From assembly GCF_032302195.1 (NCBI RefSeq), contig NZ_CP135275.1, positions 7,337,001 to 7,401,000 of the forward strand: a stretch of 64,000 bases of DNA, read 5' to 3'. The notes below the pieces were generated by a model. The model made no database searches. It saw only the letters and a program-made list of their open reading frames with translations, and was not told the DNA's origin. Shown piece by piece: positions 8,619-16,696 of this stretch; position 1 is the stretch's first letter; each line of letters starts with the position of its first letter. Position numbers and translations under genes: made by a program. Source of the DNA: Paenibacillus sp. MMS20-IR301. GTDB taxonomy: Bacteria; Bacillota; Bacilli; Paenibacillales; Paenibacillaceae.

Positions 8619-10106
8619 ATGACTACTCGGCATAGAGTGAAAAAGACACTACTCGGCGTCCTGCTTGTCACGCTGATTCTTCCGCTGCTGCTGCCCCCGG
8701 GGCAGGCTGCGGCAGATGCTCCGTACAAGGGATACACCTGGAGCCAGAGGGGCAGTGAGGTACGGTCGATCAACGGATATTTGTATGACTCCTCGATTGA
8801 TCCCGGAGATACAGAAGCGGGTGTACTGAAAAACCCCGAATCGCTGTATATCGGGGAGGATGACAGCTTATACATTGTCGATACCGGCAACAGCCGGATT
8901 CTGCATATGGATCAGAACGGCGGACTAATCAAGATTATCGGCGATGCGGAAGGAAGCGGTAAGCTGCTGGAGCCCAAGGGGGTATATGTCAAAGCGGACG
9001 GTACGGTATACGTCGCTGATACCAAAAACCAGCGGATTGCAGTGTTTACTCCGGACGGGAAGTTCGAGAAGGAATTCCTGAAGCCGGAAAGCACGCTGCT
9101 TGGGGCAAATTTCTCGTATTCACCCTCCAAGCTGATTGTCGACAAGCGTGATTACATGTATGTGGTCAGCGACGGTAATACCCAGGGTCTGATGCAGATT
9201 GACTCGGGCGGCAAATTCAAAGGCTTTTACGGGGCGAACCATGTAGGCTTCTCCTGGACGCGGCTGCTGATTAAGCTGGTAGCCACGAAGGATCAGCAGA
9301 GCCAGCTGGCGACAGTGCGCCCATCCGAATTCTCCAATGTGGATCTGGACCAGGAAGGCTTCATTTACAGCACCACGCTCGGTGAAGAGACGAACCAGAT
9401 TAAGCGCCTCTCGCCTGTAGGTGTGGATACCCTGAATATCGGGAAACACCGGTACGGCAATTATTATACGGACGGCCCGTTCAGTATGGCCTCCTTTATG
9501 GGGATCAGCATCGATGCGAACGGGTTCATTACCGCTCTGGACCTGCAGAGCAGCAGGATTTTCCAGTATGACAAACTGGGGAATCTCCTGTTCAGCTTCG
9601 GGGGCACCGGTGAGCAGAACGGCCTGTTCGTTACGCCTTCTGCAGTGGATCAGACCTCTGACGGGATGATTTATGTGGTCGATAAAGGGCGGGGCCGGGT
9701 TGACCGCTTCCGCACGACACCCTTTGCCGATCTGGTGCATAAGGCCTCCCTGCTGTATGTAGACGGCAGATACGATGAAGCGGAAACGCTGTGGCATGAG
9801 GTGCTCCGGCTGAATGCCAATTATGATATGGCTTATCTGGCCATCGGCAAGGCGCTTTATAAAGCGGAGAAGTACAAGGAAGCGATGGGCTACTTCAAGC
9901 TGGGAAGCTCCAAATTTGATTATTCCTCATCGTTCCGCGAATACCGCAAGTTGTACATCCGTGAGCATTTCACGCTATTTTTCACCGGTGCCATTGTCTT
10001 GCTGCTGGTGCTGTACTGGAGTGTGCCGAAGCTCTACCGCAGATTCCATATATGGCTGTACCGGCGGAGACCGGCTGACCCTGTTCCGGTAAAGGAGGGA
10101 TTGTGA
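8619..10106 (+). CDS. NHL-repeat and TPR membrane-anchored extracytoplasmic protein
   Basis: A 495-residue protein with an N-terminal signal or anchor (residues 8-30). An NHL/six-bladed propeller follows (repeated units such as NPESLYIGEDDSLYIVDTGN and PKGVYVKADGTVYVADTKNQ). A TPR pair lies near residues 370-430 (LLYVDGRYDEAETLWHEVLR), then one membrane helix near 450-470 with a basic tail. The propeller and TPR would therefore lie outside the cell. It overlaps the next gene (TGATG). NHL propellers bind proteins, glycans or RNA; here a scaffold or sensor role in the sugar-uptake machinery is inferred only from position. No enzymatic residues were recognised. Confidence 0.75.
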   Translation: MTTRHRVKKTLLGVLLVTLILPLLLPPGQAAADAPYKGYTWSQRGSEVRSINGYLYDSSIDPGDTEAGVLKNPESLYIGEDDSLYIVDTGNSRILHMDQNGGLIKIIGDAEGSGKLLEPKGVYVKADGTVYVADTKNQRIAVFTPDGKFEKEFLKPESTLLGANFSYSPSKLIVDKRDYMYVVSDGNTQGLMQIDSGGKFKGFYGANHVGFSWTRLLIKLVATKDQQSQLATVRPSEFSNVDLDQEGFIYSTTLGEETNQIKRLSPVGVDTLNIGKHRYGNYYTDGPFSMASFMGISIDANGFITALDLQSSRIFQYDKLGNLLFSFGGTGEQNGLFVTPSAVDQTSDGMIYVVDKGRGRVDRFRTTPFADLVHKASLLYVDGRYDEAETLWHEVLRLNANYDMAYLAIGKALYKAEKYKEAMGYFKLGSSKFDYSSSFREYRKLYIREHFTLFFTGAIVLLLVLYWSVPKLYRRFHIWLYRRRPADPVPVKEGL

Positions 10107-10720
10107 TGAACACTTTGCGGATGATCCACCAGGTGGTTGCCCATCCTTATGAGTTCTATCATGACATTCAAGGTAAACAGCGGATTGCCTGGTTCCAGGC
10201 AATTCTTATTATTCTGCTGACCTTTGCAGCGAGAATGATTTCGATTCTGATTACCGGGTATGCGTTTCAGACGCGGGAGCCGCATGAAATTTCGATGTTC
10301 CATGAATTCATCTGGCTGGTTGTTCCCTGGCTGACCTGGTGTGTATCGAACTGGGGCGTCAGTACGATTCTGGACGGTGAGGGGAAATTCAAGGAGATTT
10401 TTGTAGGCAGTGCCTTTGCCCTGGCTCCTTATATGCTGTTCATTATTCCGGTAACCCTGCTGACGCTGGTGCTCTCGCTGGATGAAGCCTCTACCTTCAA
10501 TCTGCTGCAGAAGTTCGTAGTGGTATGGGTGGCCTGGCTGATTCTGCTCAAGGTCAAAATCCTGCATGATTTCGAAATCCGCAAGGTGATCTTCATTACG
10601 GTGATCAGCCTCGTCGGCATCGCAATTATCTGGTTCGTCGGCATTTTACTGTTCGGCATATCCAATCAGTTCGTATCATTTATCGTTGATCTGCTCAAAG
10701 AGCTGAGATTGCGCGCGTAG
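10106..10720 (+). CDS. YIP1-family integral membrane protein
   Basis: A 204-residue membrane protein with about five hydrophobic segments. The N-terminus MNTLRMIHQVVAHPYEFYHDI followed by a helix matches the YIP1/DUF1282 pattern often found beside NHL-TPR proteins in paenibacilli. ATG 10106 is preferred because AAAGGAGG (10091-10098) lies 7 nt upstream and the start overlaps the previous stop by one base; a GTG at 10103 is the alternative. The function of bacterial YIP1 proteins is not settled. It probably works as a unit with the preceding NHL-TPR protein. Confidence 0.75.
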   Translation: MNTLRMIHQVVAHPYEFYHDIQGKQRIAWFQAILIILLTFAARMISILITGYAFQTREPHEISMFHEFIWLVVPWLTWCVSNWGVSTILDGEGKFKEIFVGSAFALAPYMLFIIPVTLLTLVLSLDEASTFNLLQKFVVVWVAWLILLKVKILHDFEIRKVIFITVISLVGIAIIWFVGILLFGISNQFVSFIVDLLKELRLRA

Positions 10721-10738
10721 GGAGGGGAAGGGAACAAG

Positions 10739-13078
10739 ATGATGAAAAAAATGAAGCTGCGTGGCATCCTGCTGATCGTGCTGGTGCTGCTGGTTGCAGC
10801 TATAAATATCCCGCCGCTCTATGGCGCTGCCGGTCCGTCTGCTGAACCGTCCGCTGCCCCGCAGGCAGCCGGGGCGGAAGCGGGAAGTGAAGATCAGGCG
10901 CAGGAGCCTGCCGCAGAGCAGGAAGCTGTTGAAGCTGCGGCTCCGGCTTCGGCTCCGGCAGAGCCGGCCGTCAAGGCTGAGCTGCAGCCGGTTACGCCGG
11001 GAACGAAGGCGCTGGAGAATGACCGTTACATCCTGTATGTGGATGAGAAATCGGGCAATCTGCAGATTACGGACAAACAAACAGGCAAGCAGTGGCTCGG
11101 ATCGCCGCAGCTGGAGAAGACGGCGATGCCGAACGTCAAGAAGTACACGTCAGCGCCGGTCTATGCCAGATATACACAAGGGGCGGATATTACGCAGATC
11201 TACCCGCTCAAGGATGAGGATTCAAGCGTCAAGGTTACGATTGAGCCGGAGGTGGTCCGTGCCGAGTTTGCCTTCGCCAGCCTGAAATTGTCATTTGCGC
11301 TGGAGTACCGGCTGACGGATAGCGGCTTTGAGGCGTCCATTCCTGAGGAGTATCTGAAGGAAACCGGCAGTGCAAAGTTTACAAGCATTGAAGTGCTGCC
11401 GTTCTTCCATGCAGCGAGGGAGGATCAGAACGGAGCGATGCTGCTGCCGGACGGCTCCGGGGCACTGCTGGAATTCCGCGAGAATCATCCCGGGTATCTG
11501 AAGGGATACTCCGAGTACATTTATGGCGGAGACGAGACCTTCGTGAAGCAGAATCATGAGATTACCGATAGCCATTGGCTTAAAGATGCGGCCATGAAGA
11601 AGGCCGTCGCCCTGCCTGTCTTCGGAATCTACCAGGAGGATACCGGTTATCTGGCGATCGTGACCAAAGGCGAGACGGATGCGAAGATTAACGGTGTCCC
11701 GTCAGGAATCCGTGCAATCTCACTGTACCGGGCATCCAGCGAATTCACACTGCGCAAGGATGATGTCATCTTCGTCGGCACCTCCGGACAGATTCCTTAT
11801 TATCAAGGAGAGCTGATCAAGAGTGAACGTGCGGTGCGTTATGTGCTGCTGCAGGATGAAGAGGCCGGTTATGTAGGTATGGCGAAGGCATACCGCAATT
11901 ACCTGCTGGAGGAGGAGCAGATCAAGCCCGCGGCAAGCGGGGATACACCGCTCTATCTTCAGGTACTCGGCGGAATTTCCCGCGATGAGGTCATCGGCTC
12001 TACCTTCATCGAGATGTCTACGTTCAAACAGATCAAGGAAATGATCGACCGCTATTATGCCGAGGGCGTATCCCGGCTGGAAATTACCGTATCCGGGTGG
12101 TCGAAAGACGGATTATACGGCAATCAGCCGGACCACTTCCCGGTGGCGAAGCAGCTCGGCGGAAGCAAGGGGCTGAAGGAGCTTCAGGCGTATGCGGCGG
12201 AGAAAGGCGTAACGCTGTATTTGAAGGCCAATTATGTTAAGCCGTATCAGGAGTCGAATGGGGTTAAGGCCAGCAAGGAGGCCGTACGCGGAATTAACCG
12301 TGAAGTGCTCAAGCAGTATATCTATTATCTCTCCAGCGGCTGGAATACGGATAATTACTTCTACCTGCTGAAGCCGGAAGTTATCGCGAAGCGCAGTGCG
12401 GCGGAATTAGACGATTATCAAAAGCTGGGGACTGCCGGTGTGCAGTTTGATTATTTCGGCAGCCTGCTGTATTCCGACGAGGATAACAAATCACTGACGG
12501 ACCGCAAGGAGGCGGAGCGCACTTATGTAACAACACTGGATAATTACCGTCAGGAAAATATCCGTACAGCGGTTGATTACGGCTACGCCTATACGCTTGG
12601 ACATGTGGACCGTGTGGACGGAGTGCCGCTCGATTCCAGCGGGTTCGTCTATACCGACCGTTCCATTCCGTTTTATCAGCTGGTGGTGCACGGGCTTGTT
12701 CCGTATACGGCCAGCCCGGTCAATCTGCTCGATGATTCCCGTGGCCAGGTGCTGCGCGCTCTGGAATATGGAGCGCTTCCGAGCTATGAATTGACGTATG
12801 CCAAGTCCAGCGATCTGCAGCGGACGCTGGAGAACCGGCTGTTCAGCTCCGAGCTGAATGACTGGCTCACCCCATCCGCCAAAGCTTATCTTGAGCTGAA
12901 GGACGTGTACGATGACATCAGCGGCCAGCAGATGATGAACCATGAGGAGCTGCAGAGCAAGGTCTTCCGGACCACTTATGCAGGCGGTGTCAGTATCATC
13001 ATTAACTATAATAATCACCCGGTTGGAATATCCGGCCAGACCGTAGAGGCTTACAGCTATGCTGTGACAGGAGGATGA
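10739..13078 (+). CDS. DUF5696-type secreted protein, possible glycoside-hydrolase fold
   Basis: A 779-residue protein with a signal peptide (residues 3-28) and an Ala/Glu/Pro-rich spacer to about residue 90. A large beta-rich domain (about 95-370) follows, then an alternating helix/strand region (about 400-680). That region contains strand-end acids such as VQFDYFG and DRSIPFYQL, which resemble a beta/alpha barrel. I recognise the overall pattern as the DUF5696 family common in Paenibacillus sugar operons; the assignment is from memory of the family, not a search. It lies between two permease pairs, so an exo- or endo-glycosidase acting on the imported sugar is plausible but unproven. Confidence 0.65.
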   Translation: MMKKMKLRGILLIVLVLLVAAINIPPLYGAAGPSAEPSAAPQAAGAEAGSEDQAQEPAAEQEAVEAAAPASAPAEPAVKAELQPVTPGTKALENDRYILYVDEKSGNLQITDKQTGKQWLGSPQLEKTAMPNVKKYTSAPVYARYTQGADITQIYPLKDEDSSVKVTIEPEVVRAEFAFASLKLSFALEYRLTDSGFEASIPEEYLKETGSAKFTSIEVLPFFHAAREDQNGAMLLPDGSGALLEFRENHPGYLKGYSEYIYGGDETFVKQNHEITDSHWLKDAAMKKAVALPVFGIYQEDTGYLAIVTKGETDAKINGVPSGIRAISLYRASSEFTLRKDDVIFVGTSGQIPYYQGELIKSERAVRYVLLQDEEAGYVGMAKAYRNYLLEEEQIKPAASGDTPLYLQVLGGISRDEVIGSTFIEMSTFKQIKEMIDRYYAEGVSRLEITVSGWSKDGLYGNQPDHFPVAKQLGGSKGLKELQAYAAEKGVTLYLKANYVKPYQESNGVKASKEAVRGINREVLKQYIYYLSSGWNTDNYFYLLKPEVIAKRSAAELDDYQKLGTAGVQFDYFGSLLYSDEDNKSLTDRKEAERTYVTTLDNYRQENIRTAVDYGYAYTLGHVDRVDGVPLDSSGFVYTDRSIPFYQLVVHGLVPYTASPVNLLDDSRGQVLRALEYGALPSYELTYAKSSDLQRTLENRLFSSELNDWLTPSAKAYLELKDVYDDISGQQMMNHEELQSKVFRTTYAGGVSIIINYNNHPVGISGQTVEAYSYAVTGG

Positions 13079-13082
13079 AGAA

Positions 13083-13958
13083 GTGAAGAAATCAAAGTTA
13101 TCGATGCGGGCGCGTTATTTCATGGAAGGCTACTCCTTCATCTCCTTGTGGCTGTTCGGCTTCCTGATGTTCATGGCCATCCCGCTGGGCCGTTCGATGT
13201 ATTATTCCTTTCATGCGCTGAAAGTCAGTAAAGACGGGCTGATCGCCACCTTTGTCGGGACTGAGCATTTCCGGGCGGCGTTTACGACCGATGTGAATTT
13301 CCTGCCGCTGCTCAAGGAGACCATGGTGTCGACCTTAACCCAGGTTCCGCTGATCCTGATCTTCTCGCTGTTCTGCGCCATCCTGCTGAACCGCGGCATG
13401 ATCGGCAAAACCTTTTTCCGCGGCGTCTTCTTCCTGCCGGTGATTATTGCTTCGGGAGCGATTCTCAGCAAGCTGATGGATCAGGGCGCAGCCAATCTGC
13501 CGATTTTTTACAACCAGAATCTGTACAACAAGCTATCGGCCTTCATTCCCGGTGATATTCTGGAAACCCTGCTCAAGTATGCTGAGTCGCTGACGCTTGT
13601 CATGTGGGATTCCGGGGTGCAGATTCTGATCTTCCTGGCAGGGCTGCAGACAATTTCCATCTCATTGTATGAAGCCGCCAAATGTGACGGGGCAACGGCA
13701 TGGGAGAGCTTCTGGAAAATTACCTTTCCAATGATTATGCCTATGATGCTGGTCAATACCCTGTTCAGCATCGTCAGCTCCTTCACCAAGGCAGACAATC
13801 AGATCATGAGCCATATTCTGAATGTCGTGTTCAAGAACAATGATTTCGGCTATGGCTCCGCTATGGGCTGGATCTACTTTATCTTTATCTTCTTGATTCT
13901 GGGCGTAGTATTTCTGCTGTTCCGCAAGTCGCTCGGTGCAACTGAAGGGAGGAAATAA
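13083..13958 (+). CDS. Second sugar ABC permease, MalF-like
   Basis: A 291-residue permease starting at GTG 13083, 4 nt after the DUF5696 gene. It has about six membrane segments; the first is at residues 15-37 (FISLWLFGFLMFMAIPLG). The EAA loop reads YEAAKCDGATAWESFWKITF, with a Cys replacing the usual Arg-Ile. This is the second MalF-like subunit of the same operon, so the run carries two complete permease heterodimers. It may handle a different oligosaccharide from the first pair. Confidence 0.92.
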   Translation: MKKSKLSMRARYFMEGYSFISLWLFGFLMFMAIPLGRSMYYSFHALKVSKDGLIATFVGTEHFRAAFTTDVNFLPLLKETMVSTLTQVPLILIFSLFCAILLNRGMIGKTFFRGVFFLPVIIASGAILSKLMDQGAANLPIFYNQNLYNKLSAFIPGDILETLLKYAESLTLVMWDSGVQILIFLAGLQTISISLYEAAKCDGATAWESFWKITFPMIMPMMLVNTLFSIVSSFTKADNQIMSHILNVVFKNNDFGYGSAMGWIYFIFIFLILGVVFLLFRKSLGATEGRK

Positions 13959-13961
13959 AAC

Positions 13962-14954
13962 ATGCTCAAGGAATCGGCAAGTCCGGTCCGTACTGCTAGC
14001 GTCGAGTCTGTTACTACCCGACTGAGAGCAAACGGACAGCTGGACAAAACGGCGAAACGCTCACTTCAGGTCATCCATACCGCTTTTTATTATCTGGTCA
14101 TCCTCAGTTTGAGCTTTGTATTCCTGTATCCGCTGCTCTACATGTTATCCAAATCGATGATGCAAATGCAGGATGTGGCCGATGCCACGGTACAGTGGAT
14201 TCCCACCAGGCTGAGCTTCCATAATTACACGCTAGCCTGGAAGGCGCTCAATTTCTGGGGCGGCTTCGCCAACAGCGCCATTATCTCCTTCGGCAGTGCG
14301 GTGCTGCAGATTCTCAGCTGCTCGCTGGTCGGTTACGGCTTTGCCAGATACCGGTTCCCGGGTTACATGGTCTGTTTTGTACTGCTGCTGTTCACGTTCC
14401 TTGTGCCGCCGCAGACGATTGTAGTTCCGCTGTACCTGTTCTTCAGCGATCTGGGCTGGATCAATACCCATCTGCCGTTCGTTATCCCTTCGCTGTTCGG
14501 GCATGGTCTGAAGGGAGCACTCTTCGTGCTGATCTTCATCCAGTTCTACCGGAGAATGCCGAATGTGCTGGAAGAGGCGGCCCGTATCGATGGAGCAGGT
14601 CCCTTCAGAACGTACTGGAAAATTATGTTCCCGCTGGCTAAGCCGGCGATGCTGATCGTATTCCTGTTCTCGGTCGTGTGGCACTGGAACGACAGCTTCG
14701 AGCCGAATACGTATCTGACTACGCCGGATTTCTATAATCTGTCGCAGCGCCTGGCTATGTTCTACGGTACCAATAATCAGGCGGCGGAGGCGATGTCCCA
14801 GATGACCTCCGGCTCGATCGGGATGGCCCCGACGGGGCTGAACCAGATTATGGCCGGCTGTATCCTCGCCATTCTGCCGATCCTGATTCTGTATCTCTTC
14901 GTGCAGCGTCATTTCGTGGAAAGTGTGGAACGCTCCGGGATTGCCGGAGAATAA
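13962..14954 (+). CDS. Second sugar ABC permease, MalG-like
   Basis: A 330-residue permease with a longer polar N-terminus (about 45 residues) than usual, then six membrane segments and the EAA loop LEEAARIDGAGPFRTYWKIM. It starts 3 nt after its MalF-like partner and is the last gene of the sugar run; a strong terminator follows. The tail contains an extra loop (YGTNNQAAEAMSQMTSGSIG) before the last helix. Substrate unknown. Confidence 0.93.
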   Translation: MLKESASPVRTASVESVTTRLRANGQLDKTAKRSLQVIHTAFYYLVILSLSFVFLYPLLYMLSKSMMQMQDVADATVQWIPTRLSFHNYTLAWKALNFWGGFANSAIISFGSAVLQILSCSLVGYGFARYRFPGYMVCFVLLLFTFLVPPQTIVVPLYLFFSDLGWINTHLPFVIPSLFGHGLKGALFVLIFIQFYRRMPNVLEEAARIDGAGPFRTYWKIMFPLAKPAMLIVFLFSVVWHWNDSFEPNTYLTTPDFYNLSQRLAMFYGTNNQAAEAMSQMTSGSIGMAPTGLNQIMAGCILAILPILILYLFVQRHFVESVERSGIAGE

Positions 14955-14985
14955 GCACTCTAGCCGGCCTGTGCCTGATCATACT

Positions 14986-15026
14986 AAAAGCCCGCTTCTG
15001 CCATTACGGCAGGAACGGGCTTTTGC
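14986..15026. terminator. Bidirectional terminator between the sugar operon and terC
   Basis: The stem AAAAGCCCG...CGGGCTTTT has an inner CTGCC/GGCAG stem and T-rich flanks on both strands. It lies between convergent genes and can serve both. Confidence 0.85.
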
Positions 15027-15134
15027 TTGTGTACTACTGTGGTTGCTTATGTGTTAATGCAGCGTCTTCCTATACGAAATAATTGGAAAAAGTACATTTA
15101 TTCGTCCGGTGTCAGCCAGCCAGAGCCGCAAAGC

Positions 15135-15962
15135 TTACTTCCCGAGCTGCTTGTCGACTTCCCGTACGGGGTTCTCGCCGACATTTGTTTCTTCTACCTT
15201 GCTGCTCATGAACCATCCGGTAGCCGCAATGATAATCAGGACCACGTAGAAGGTAAGCTTCCACCAGGTGCTGTGCGCGAAGTCTTCGGACAATACACCA
15301 AGCGAAGGGTGTGCCAGGGTGATGACAGCGAGCTTGATCCCTACCCAGCCGACAATGAAGAAGGCGGCAACTTCAAGACCTGGACGGGTATGCAGCAGCT
15401 TAACGAAGACGGAGGCCGCGAAACGCATAATGACCAGACCGATGAATCCGCCCGCAAAGATGACGAGGAATTGTCCACCGTCGAGGCCGCCGATCTTGCC
15501 GATTCCGCTTGGCGGAAGAGCAACGGCGAGGGCAACAGCTGCAAGGATGGAGTCAACCGCAAAAGCGATGTCGGCAATTTCTACCTTCAGCACGGTAAGC
15601 CAGAAGCTGGATTTCTTTTTGTTTACAGCTCCGGCCGTGCCGCTTTCAGCAGCTTCTTCTGTGACAGGTTTCTTGAACAGCACTTTCCTGAAAATATGAT
15701 TTCCCGCTATAAACAATAGATAAAGCGCGCCGATGGCTTGTACCTGCCAGATATCGACCAGGAAAGAAATGACGAAAAGTGATCCGGCCCGGAACACGAA
15801 CGCTCCTGCCAATCCATAAAAGAGCGCCTTCTTACGTTCCTCATCAGGAAGATGTTTAACCATGATTGCAAGTACAAGTGCGTTGTCTGCGGCGAGCAGG
15901 CCCTCCAGTGCGACCAGAACGAGCAATACCCATCCGTATTCTAATAATAATCCCCAATCCAT
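15135..15962 (-). CDS. TerC-family membrane protein, probable Mn2+ exporter
   Basis: A 275-residue protein with about seven membrane helices. It carries conserved acidic membrane motifs (LAADNALVLA near residue 25 and IADIAFAVDSILAAV near 130) typical of TerC/YkoY proteins. The start ATG has AGGAGGAAAC upstream. TerC homologues in Bacillus export manganese, partly to load secreted metalloenzymes. The gene sits behind a yybP-ykoY riboswitch, which strongly supports the manganese assignment. It is monocistronic: the sugar operon converges on one side and the nif leader diverges on the other. Confidence 0.9.
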   Translation of the reverse strand: MDWGLLLEYGWVLLVLVALEGLLAADNALVLAIMVKHLPDEERKKALFYGLAGAFVFRAGSLFVISFLVDIWQVQAIGALYLLFIAGNHIFRKVLFKKPVTEEAAESGTAGAVNKKKSSFWLTVLKVEIADIAFAVDSILAAVALAVALPPSGIGKIGGLDGGQFLVIFAGGFIGLVIMRFAASVFVKLLHTRPGLEVAAFFIVGWVGIKLAVITLAHPSLGVLSEDFAHSTWWKLTFYVVLIIIAATGWFMSSKVEETNVGENPVREVDKQLGK

Positions 15963-16041
15963 TCCTGTTTCCTCCTCATGTGGCTCTGGATACTTTTTTG
16001 ATAAAAAATACCCTTATTACCATTATTGTAACCAAAATTAT

Positions 16042-16109
16042 ATAAAAAAGACCTTTACCAAACAGATTAGCCTTTGGGATAAAGGACTAACCTGATTGGT
16101 AAAGGTCTC
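16042..16109 (-). terminator. Riboswitch-controlled terminator of terC
   Basis: Read on the - strand, AGACCTTTACC pairs with GGTAAAGGTCT through a stem of about 27 bp, followed by CTTTTTTATAT. The 5' arm is the same segment that closes P1 of the upstream aptamer, so the two structures exclude each other. Confidence 0.85.
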
Positions 16110-16203
16110 GCTAACAAATGATATATTTGCCGATAAAACCGGAGAATATCCTCATATTCTCGTATTGACGATTTTATCTAACAGCTACTCCCCTTTACGG
16201 GAT
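16098..16203 (-). promoter_or_regulatory. yybP-ykoY manganese riboswitch
   Basis: On the - strand the leader begins with GTAAAGGGGAGTAGC, the hallmark of the yybP-ykoY aptamer. It continues with ATCGTCAATACGAG, CTCCGGTTTTATCGGC and closes with GCGAGACCTTTACC. These blocks appear in the same order in the B. subtilis ykoY leader. The 5' GTAAAGG and 3' CCTTTAC form P1. Binding of Mn2+ should stabilise P1, break the terminator and switch terC on. Confidence 0.9.
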
Positions 16204-16239
16204 ATGAAATTTAAGAGTTATACCTTGGAACCTACAGGT

Positions 16240-16268
16240 ATCATATATGACTTATTAGCTGTTGTCAA
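16240..16268 (-). promoter_or_regulatory. Sigma-A promoter of terC
   Basis: On the - strand, TTGACA (16268-16263), a 17-nt spacer and TATGAT (16245-16240) form a near-consensus promoter. Transcription should begin about 30 nt before the riboswitch aptamer. Confidence 0.85.
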
Positions 16269-16331
16269 TGCTTATGAGAACAAATATCAATAGAAAATGA
16301 CTCTTCTGAAAACGGAAACATGATATGTTCA

Positions 16332-16348
16332 AGTTATATAACTTGACA
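16332..16348 (+). promoter_or_regulatory. Candidate GlnR/TnrA site I upstream of the nif promoter
   Basis: AGTTATATAACTTGACA matches the reverse complement of TGTNAN7TNACA at all fixed positions but one. It sits inside the perfect palindrome TCAAGTTATATAACTTGA (16329-16346), about 60 nt before the -35 box. In P. polymyxa a GlnR site upstream of the nif -35 box activates transcription. Confidence 0.6.
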
Positions 16349-16407
16349 TCTGATTTGTCAAAACGGAAAACATGAGGAAATAAAAGGGTTTTCAAGCTTT
16401 TAGCTAA

Positions 16408-16436
16408 TTGACGGTACCTGCTAATGAAAATATGAT
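16408..16436 (+). promoter_or_regulatory. Sigma-A type promoter of the nif operon
   Basis: TTGACG (16408-16413), 17 nt, TATGAT (16431-16436). No -24/-12 sigma-54 motif is seen. The predicted start is near 16443, giving a leader of about 250 nt before nifB. A sigma-70 type nif promoter is the known arrangement in Paenibacillus. Confidence 0.75.
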
Positions 16437-16467
16437 GAGACTAATTAAAGCGGTCAAGCGAGGTTGG

Positions 16468-16484
16468 TGTTATATAACATGACT
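16468..16484 (+). promoter_or_regulatory. Candidate GlnR/TnrA site II downstream of the nif promoter
   Basis: TGTTATATAACATGACT fits TGTNAN7TNACA with one mismatch and is identical to site I at 14 of 17 positions. It lies about 25-41 nt after the predicted start, a repressor position. In P. polymyxa a second site downstream of -10 mediates repression under nitrogen excess. Confidence 0.6.
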
Positions 16485-16545
16485 CAAACTAAACGCGAAG
16501 CCAAAATAAGTGTCGTACCGGTTAGGATGAAGGAAGATAAGCTCA

Positions 16546-16688
16546 CAAAACTTAAGCCTATGCTTCCGAAGCGAGTTTTACTGCGAAGAGGTTTCAAGAA
16601 GTGATGCTCCGTAAAACTGAGCCTATGCTTCCGAAGCGAGTTTTGCACGCAGATTATTCAAGATGCTAAGCTCACAAAACTTTTAGGA
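16546..16688 (+). repeat. Hairpin repeat family in the nifB leader
   Basis: CCTATGCTTCCGAAGCGAG occurs twice (near 16557 and 16621), each followed by TTTT to make AGTTTT and preceded by an AAAACT half that can pair with it. A final CACAAAACTTTT ends at the nifB Shine-Dalgarno. A related copy lies at 49100-49172 before a cupin gene. Confidence 0.7.
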
Positions 16689-16696
16689 GGTGGGAA

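Noticed and set aside
15027..15719. A 230-codon + strand frame over terC
   Set aside because: Antisense shadow of a clear TerC gene; composition is Asp/Asn/Gly-rich without any domain.
16096..16293. A 65-codon + strand frame before nifB
   Set aside because: It lies wholly on the opposite strand of the terC riboswitch and promoter, starts with TTG and has no Shine-Dalgarno.
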